Assembly (NCBI GenBank): GCA_001464835.1
Contig: LNDS01000049.1
Location: 1-64,000, forward strand
Reading direction: 5' to 3'
Length of the DNA: 64,000 bases
Source of the DNA: Rhizobiales bacterium Ga0077525
GTDB taxonomy: Bacteria; Pseudomonadota; Alphaproteobacteria; Rhizobiales; Xanthobacteraceae
The notes under the pieces were generated by a model, which was not told where the DNA came from, made no database searches, and saw nothing but the letters and a program-made list of their open reading frames with translations. Both the position numbers and the translations under genes were made by a program. The number at the start of each line of letters is the position of its first letter. Position 1 is the first letter of the stretch. This document shows, piece after piece, positions 60,132-64,000 of this stretch.

Positions 60132-60216
60132 GCGGCCGTGGCGGAATTGGTAGACGCACTGCCTTGAGGTGGCAGCGGAGCAATCCGTGGAAGTTCGAGT
60201 CTTCTCGGCCGCACCA
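60132..60216 (+). tRNA. tRNA-Leu (anticodon GAG), CCA encoded
   Basis: A complete class II tRNA of 85 nt. The acceptor GCGGCCG pairs with CGGCCGC, discriminator A, and CCA is encoded (60214-60216). The D-arm TGGCGGAATTGGTAGACGCA is leucine-like. The anticodon stem CTGCC/GGCAG encloses TTGAGGT, giving anticodon GAG, which reads CUC and CUU. A long variable arm with CGGAGCAATCCG follows, then the T-arm with TTCGAGT. It stands alone, flanked by a rhizobial repeat and a DUF3830 gene. Confidence 0.97.
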
Positions 60217-60273
60217 GTACGATTTTTCTGAAAAATCCGACGGTTTTATCGCGCGCGCCCTGAAGCGCCTCTC

Positions 60274-60687
60274 TCACACCGCCTCGATCCGGATCGGCTT
60301 GGCGCCTTCGTACAGCACCGCGCGGCCGAATTCGTACAAGCGGTCCAGCCCCGACGTCAGCGAGATGAAGTGGTTGCCGGCGAGCTGCCCGAGCTTGCTC
60401 GAAAAATGCACCGCGCCATAGGCGAGCAGAATCTCGGTTTCGCTGATGCCGCCCGGATAGACGATCATCTGCCCCGGATGCGGATAGCTGGTGTGGTTCT
60501 CATAAGTCAGGCCGAGGTCGAGTTCGCCAAGCGGCACCCAGACGCCTTCGCCGCTCCAGCGCACATGAATGACCTTCTGCTCGTAGGGCAGGAGCTTCTT
60601 GAAAATCGCCACGGTCTTGGGCGCCAGTTCGGTCTCGAACTTGGCGCCGAACACGAACGACCCGGCGGTAATGCGCAACTTGTCCAT
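60274..60687 (-). CDS. DUF3830 family protein
   Basis: A 137-residue protein resembling the DUF3830 family, thought to have a cyclophilin-like fold. The start MDKLRITAGSFVFGAKFETE has AGGAG 7 nt upstream. Features are LPYEQKVIHVRWSGEGVWVP and HTSYPHPGQMIVYPGGISET followed by EILLAYGAVHFSSKLGQLAG. In other bacteria such proteins are often near tripartite tricarboxylate or dicarboxylate transport genes; here none is adjacent. Function is unknown. Confidence 0.8.
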   Translation of the reverse strand: MDKLRITAGSFVFGAKFETELAPKTVAIFKKLLPYEQKVIHVRWSGEGVWVPLGELDLGLTYENHTSYPHPGQMIVYPGGISETEILLAYGAVHFSSKLGQLAGNHFISLTSGLDRLYEFGRAVLYEGAKPIRIEAV

Positions 60688-60786
60688 CTTGGCTCCTGGC
60701 CCTGCTTCGGGCGTTTGAAAATAAAGTCGTCCGGCGCGCGGCCGATGCTGCACCGGGACGGCCTTCGTGACAATCGCAGCGAACGG

Positions 60787-61788
60787 CTAGCGCGCCGAAA
60801 ACAGCCCGCCGGTTTTGAACGCCGAAGCCGACTGCACCTTGCTCTTTTTCTTGTCGAGCGCGGCGGCCAGCCTGACGTCGCGGGCACGGCTATCGCTGCG
60901 CGTCGCCACGCGGATGGGCCGCGGCATCCGCGTCAACGATCCCGTCGTCTCCGCTTTTTGCGCCACAACGCGCGGCCAGCCTTGTTTCGCCGCGACCATG
61001 GTCGGCGGCAAGTCGGGCAGGGATTCCGGGCGCGGGCCCGGCGGCACCGCGTGCACGACCTTGTAGCCCCTGGCCTTCAACTCCTTGAGCAGCAGCGGCA
61101 CCGCCATGGCGGTGGCCGCCTTGATGTCGTGCAGCAGCAGCACGCCGCGACGGTTCTTGGACTCCAGCCGGCTCATGATCTTGCGCACGATCTGCGTTGG
61201 CGTAATGCCATAATGCCAGTCGTCGGCCACCTCATCGGCGCTCCACACCGAAAGTTTCTGCGACGCCAGATAGCTCTCCGCCTGGTTCGACCGGGCCAGC
61301 CCCGGAATGCGGAAAAACGGCGCCACCGCGCGCGGATCGCCGGCCGCTTTCCGCACCACGGCGATGCCGCCATCGACCTCGTTGGCAATCCGGGCGAGGC
61401 CGAGATCGCCGAGGCTGAACGGGTGGCGCAGGCTGTGCGTGCCGATGGTGTGCCCGGCATTGTAGATCCGCCGCACCGCGTCGGGATTGGCGCGCGCCAT
61501 GGTGCCGACCAGGAAGTAGGTCGCCTTGACGCATTCTTTGGCCAGCGCGTCGAGCACGCGGTCGGTGTAGGGCGGCAGCGGGCCGTCGTCGAAGGTGATG
61601 ACCACTTCGTGGTCGTTAAGCGGCAAGGTGTTGCGGTACTGCATCGTGCCGATGCGCGGGAATGATTTGGTATCGACGGTGAGCGTCCGGCTGGTGCCGA
61701 GCGCATTCGGATTGCCGGGGCAGGGCGCGGCCAGCGCCGGCAGCGCGCCGCCGACAAGGCAGCACGCAACGAACCAAACTCTACGCAT
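60787..61788 (-). CDS. Polysaccharide deacetylase (NodB-type), secreted
   Basis: A 333-residue carbohydrate esterase family 4 enzyme that removes acetyl groups from N-acetyl sugars of peptidoglycan or chitin-like polymers. A signal peptide (MRRVWFVACCLVGGALPALA) starts the protein. NodB motifs: ITFDDGPLPPYTDRVLDALA (catalytic Asp) and GHTIGTHSLRHPFSL (metal His), then GVLLLHDIKAATAMAVPLLL. A basic tail of about 70 residues follows the catalytic domain. It is a close relative of the gene at 62027-62797; both begin with the APCPGNPNALGTSRTLTVDT-like pattern. Confidence 0.88.
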   Translation of the reverse strand: MRRVWFVACCLVGGALPALAAPCPGNPNALGTSRTLTVDTKSFPRIGTMQYRNTLPLNDHEVVITFDDGPLPPYTDRVLDALAKECVKATYFLVGTMARANPDAVRRIYNAGHTIGTHSLRHPFSLGDLGLARIANEVDGGIAVVRKAAGDPRAVAPFFRIPGLARSNQAESYLASQKLSVWSADEVADDWHYGITPTQIVRKIMSRLESKNRRGVLLLHDIKAATAMAVPLLLKELKARGYKVVHAVPPGPRPESLPDLPPTMVAAKQGWPRVVAQKAETTGSLTRMPRPIRVATRSDSRARDVRLAAALDKKKSKVQSASAFKTGGLFSAR

Positions 61789-61864
61789 GACCCCGAGCCC
61801 CTCAGCAACGTCCCGATGCCGGGGCCTAGGATGTCGGAACGTGGGGAAACTTGGTATGGCGCCG

Positions 61865-61955
61865 TTAACCAAATATCCGCTATGGTTAACGATCTAAGTT
61901 ATTGTTTTTGTTGGTTTTTAAAAATTCGTGTTAACCATGTTTCGAGGATGGTTAA
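61865..61955. promoter_or_regulatory. Cluster of four CtrA-like half-sites upstream of the deacetylase gene
   Basis: TTAACCAA (61865), ATGGTTAA (61882-61889), TTAACCAT (61931-61938) and ATGGTTAA (61948-61955) are four TTAACC-type half-sites, the last two facing each other across 9 bases. TTAACCAT is the typical CtrA half-site. The cluster lies 77-167 bp upstream of the deacetylase ATG at 61788 on the minus strand. CtrA binding is inferred from sequence alone. Confidence 0.45.
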
Positions 61956-61964
61956 CTTTTTAGG

Positions 61965-62004
61965 GCGTTTTGGAGCGATGTGGGTACCGAAACCGCGTCA
62001 AAAC
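61965..62004. repeat. Degenerate copy of the GCGTTTT...AAAAC rhizobial repeat
   Basis: GCGTTTTGGAGCGATGTGGG then TACCGAAACCGCGTCAAAAC follows the same plan as the element at 59869-59912, with several substitutions. It lies between two deacetylase genes. Confidence 0.5.
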
Positions 62005-62026
62005 AAAAATCAAAGCCGTAATGACT

Positions 62027-62797
62027 CTAGTGCGAAACCGGGCCGATGTCCGGGACAACATGGACGATCCGGAAGCCGCGCTTTTTCAATTCCCGCAACA
62101 GGCCGGGCAGCATCGCCGCGGTCTGCGCCTTGGTGTCGTGCATCAGTACGATGCCGCGCCCGGCCTGGACGATCCGGGTCATTAAGAGCTGAAGCTCGGC
62201 CTCCGGCGTCATCGGCAGCCAATCGCTGGCCCAGACATCGGCGCCGAACACGACGATGCCGCGCTGAGTGAGACGGTCGAGCAGCGGCTGGCTTGAGGCA
62301 AAGCCGGGAAAACGGAAGAACGGCGTGCTCGGCGTGGTGCGAAACTGGCCGTAGGCGGCCAGTTCGTCGCGGCCGATGCCGCGGTCGATTTCGGCTTCGG
62401 CTCTGTCCGGCGTCATCTGGTTCAAAAGCGGATGCGAATAGGTGTGGTGGCCGATCGTGTGGCCCTCGGCCAAAGCGCGCCGAACAAGTTGCGGATGGGC
62501 GTCGGCGTTGCGGCCGAGCAGAAAGAACGTGGCGCGGACGCATTCGGCTTTCAGTGTGGCGAGCACGCGCGGCGTCGTCGTCGGCCACGGCCCGTCGTCG
62601 AAGGTCAGCACCAGTTCCTTGTCATTGAGCGGCAAAGTGTCGGGGAAGTGCTTGCGGCCGACCCTTGGCGTGGTTTTGGCATCGACCGTCAGCACCCGTT
62701 CGGTGCCGAGCGCGTCGGCATTGCCGGGGCACGGCTCCGCCGTTGCGGCCGAATGAGCAAGGACCGCGATCGCCACGATGGCCAATAGTCTTGTCAT
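62027..62797 (-). CDS. Polysaccharide deacetylase (NodB-type), secreted, second copy
   Basis: A 256-residue paralogue of the gene at 60787-61788. A signal peptide (MTRLLAIVAIAVLAHSAATA) is followed by EPCPGNADALGTERVLTVDA. NodB motifs are VLTFDDGPWPTTTPRVLATL and GHTIGHHTYSHPLLN, then RGIVLMHDTKAQTAAMLPGL. It lacks the long basic tail of its neighbour and is therefore shorter. Both are on the same strand, 238 bp apart, and probably arose by duplication. Confidence 0.88.
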   Translation of the reverse strand: MTRLLAIVAIAVLAHSAATAEPCPGNADALGTERVLTVDAKTTPRVGRKHFPDTLPLNDKELVLTFDDGPWPTTTPRVLATLKAECVRATFFLLGRNADAHPQLVRRALAEGHTIGHHTYSHPLLNQMTPDRAEAEIDRGIGRDELAAYGQFRTTPSTPFFRFPGFASSQPLLDRLTQRGIVVFGADVWASDWLPMTPEAELQLLMTRIVQAGRGIVLMHDTKAQTAAMLPGLLRELKKRGFRIVHVVPDIGPVSH

Positions 62798-62959
62798 GAA
62801 AGGCGCCCCGCCGCGACTTTTGACCGCGCCTGCGATTGTCCGCAAGGCCGCGTTATAAACGCGGTTAAGCGCCGGGATTATAGCGATTTATGTTTGCCTC
62901 GGCGCAAGCGGCAAGCGTACAAGCCCTCTTAAGTTGCAACGGATTTGCCAAGGCTCGGC

Positions 62960-64000
62960 ATGACTTCGCAGGTAATCGAAAAGCCGCCGCTGCGCGACGA
63001 AGATGGCGCCATCCGCGCCGATTTCGTCGCCGAGGCCGCGCGCGCCATCGAGGCCGTCGACGTGCCGGCGCTGCGCGTCCTGGTCGGTGACCTGCACGAA
63101 TCCGATCTCGGCGCGCTGCTTGAGGCGCTGGAGCCGGACCAGCGCCCGCGCCTTGTCGAGCTTCTCGGCATCGACTTCGATTTTACCGCACTGACCGAAG
63201 TCGATGACACGGTGCGCGAGGAAATCCTCGACGAACTGGAGCCGCAGACCGTCGCCGAGGGCGTGCGCGACATCGAGACCGACGATGCGGTTTCCATTCT
63301 CGAGGACATGCCGCGCGCCGAGCAGACCGAAATTCTCGGCCATCTCCCGGCCGCCGAGCGTCTGGCGCTGAGCCGCGGCCTCGACTACCCGGAAGACTCC
63401 GCCGGCCGGCGCATGCAGACCGAGTTCATCGCGGTCGCGCCGGACTGGAATGTCGGCCAGGTCATCGACTACATGCGCGAGACCGCCGAACTGCCCGAAC
63501 AGTTTTACGAACTCTATGTGGTCGATGCTGACGGCCGATTCCTCGGCGCCGTGCCACTCGACCGCCTGCTGCGCAGCAAGCGGCCGGTGCCGATCAAGGA
63601 TCTGATGGACGAAGAGCGCCGCCGCGTGCGCGCCGACGAGGACCAGGAAAGCGTGGCGCGGCTGTTCCAGCGCTACGATCTTGTCGCCGCGCCCGTGGTC
63701 GATGCCAACGAGCGGCTGGTCGGCGTCATCACCCATGACGATATCGCCGACGTCATCGTCGAGGAGGCCGAAGAGGACATCAAGGCGCTCGGCGGCGTCA
63801 AAGCCGACGAAGAACTGTCCGACACGGTGTGGACCATTGCCCGCGGCCGCTTCAACTGGCTCTTGGTCAATCTCGGCACCGCCTTTCTGGCTTCGTCGGT
63901 GCTCGGCGCCTTCGAGGGCGAATTGCAGAAAATGGTGGCTTTGGCGGTGCTGGCGCCGATCGTCGCCAGCCAGGGCGGCAATGCCACGACGCAAACCATG
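62960..64000 (+). CDS. mgtE: Magnesium transporter MgtE (5' part; continues past the window)
   Basis: MgtE is a Mg2+ channel whose cytoplasmic domains gate it by sensing Mg2+. The open frame from ATG 62960 runs without a stop to the window end (347 codons). In order it has the helical N domain (LGALLEALEPDQRPRLVELL and IETDDAVSILEDMPRAEQTE), then a pair of CBS domains (YELYVVDADGRFLGAVPLDR and VVDANERLVGVITHDDI). The start of the membrane domain follows, with GRFNWLLVNLGTAFLASSVL and PIVASQGGNATTQTM, the ion-pore signature. The C-terminal 100 or so residues are missing. Confidence 0.93.
   Translation, partial: MTSQVIEKPPLRDEDGAIRADFVAEAARAIEAVDVPALRVLVGDLHESDLGALLEALEPDQRPRLVELLGIDFDFTALTEVDDTVREEILDELEPQTVAEGVRDIETDDAVSILEDMPRAEQTEILGHLPAAERLALSRGLDYPEDSAGRRMQTEFIAVAPDWNVGQVIDYMRETAELPEQFYELYVVDADGRFLGAVPLDRLLRSKRPVPIKDLMDEERRRVRADEDQESVARLFQRYDLVAAPVVDANERLVGVITHDDIADVIVEEAEEDIKALGGVKADEELSDTVWTIARGRFNWLLVNLGTAFLASSVLGAFEGELQKMVALAVLAPIVASQGGNATTQTM

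Overview
The window is a 64 kb piece of a GC-rich alphaproteobacterial chromosome, most likely from the order Hyphomicrobiales (Rhizobiales), near the Xanthobacteraceae/Nitrobacteraceae. The evidence is the alpha-type ribosomal operon order (rpsM-rpsK-rpoA-rplQ without rpsD), a split pccB...pccA pair, an Atp12-type chaperone gene, a perfect CtrA-type box, and many of the palindromic intergenic repeats typical of rhizobial genomes. The family-level placement is inference.

Region 1 (1-22,956) is the transcription/translation super-cluster. It holds the 3' part of rpoC, a strong terminator and a long leader with a promoter, then rpsL-rpsG-fusA-tuf. The S10, spc and alpha operons follow: rpsJ-rplC-rplD-rplW-rplB-rpsS-rplV-rpsC-rplP-rpmC-rpsQ-rplN-rplX-rplE-rpsN-rpsH-rplF-rplR-rpsE-rpmD-rplO-secY-adk-rpsM-rpsK-rpoA-rplQ. 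Three things are unusual. Adenylate kinase carries a histone H1-like Lys/Ala tail of about 100 residues. L29 and L5 (and mildly L15) carry extra basic tails. rpoA is broken by an apparent internal deletion of about 44 nt with a frameshift, which is probably an assembly or sequencing fault because the gene is essential.

Region 2 (22,957-32,355) holds an ankyrin-repeat exported protein whose signal-peptide codons double as the rplQ terminator, a small secreted basic protein, a diheme cytochrome c, a quinone-reductase-like dehydrogenase, a Deg-type periplasmic protease overlapping rarA, small exported proteins, and an RluC/D-like pseudouridine synthase with a long basic N-terminus.

Region 3 (32,356-39,342) is a redox/signalling block: a formate/nitrite-family channel, a membrane diguanylate cyclase, and a three-gene 2-oxoacid:ferredoxin oxidoreductase set (korB, a gamma-alpha fused korA, and a GltD-like flavoprotein with extra 4Fe-4S clusters). 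It separates the rluC-like gene from the HAD phosphatase-atp12 pair.

Region 4 (39,343-64,000) is mixed chromosomal content. It includes HAD phosphatase/Atp12, Dps, a TPR-glycosyltransferase-like protein, propionyl-CoA carboxylase beta (43.5 kb) and alpha (56.0 kb), a Bug-type solute receptor, a cupin, and a repeat-rich junction with one AT-richer orphan gene. It continues with a ribbon-helix-helix/DUF411 pair, a gene-less structured region at 48.5-49.2 kb, a lipase-like lipoprotein preceded by a 10-G tract, small membrane proteins and an EamA transporter. The remainder is a thioesterase, a glycosyltransferase-like gene divergent from an aspartyl-hydroxylase-like gene, a 1-Cys peroxiredoxin, lipB, an orphan fliN with a CtrA box, tRNA-Leu(GAG), DUF3830, two tandem polysaccharide deacetylases and the start of mgtE, which runs off the end.

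No CRISPR array, prophage, transposase or rRNA gene was seen.
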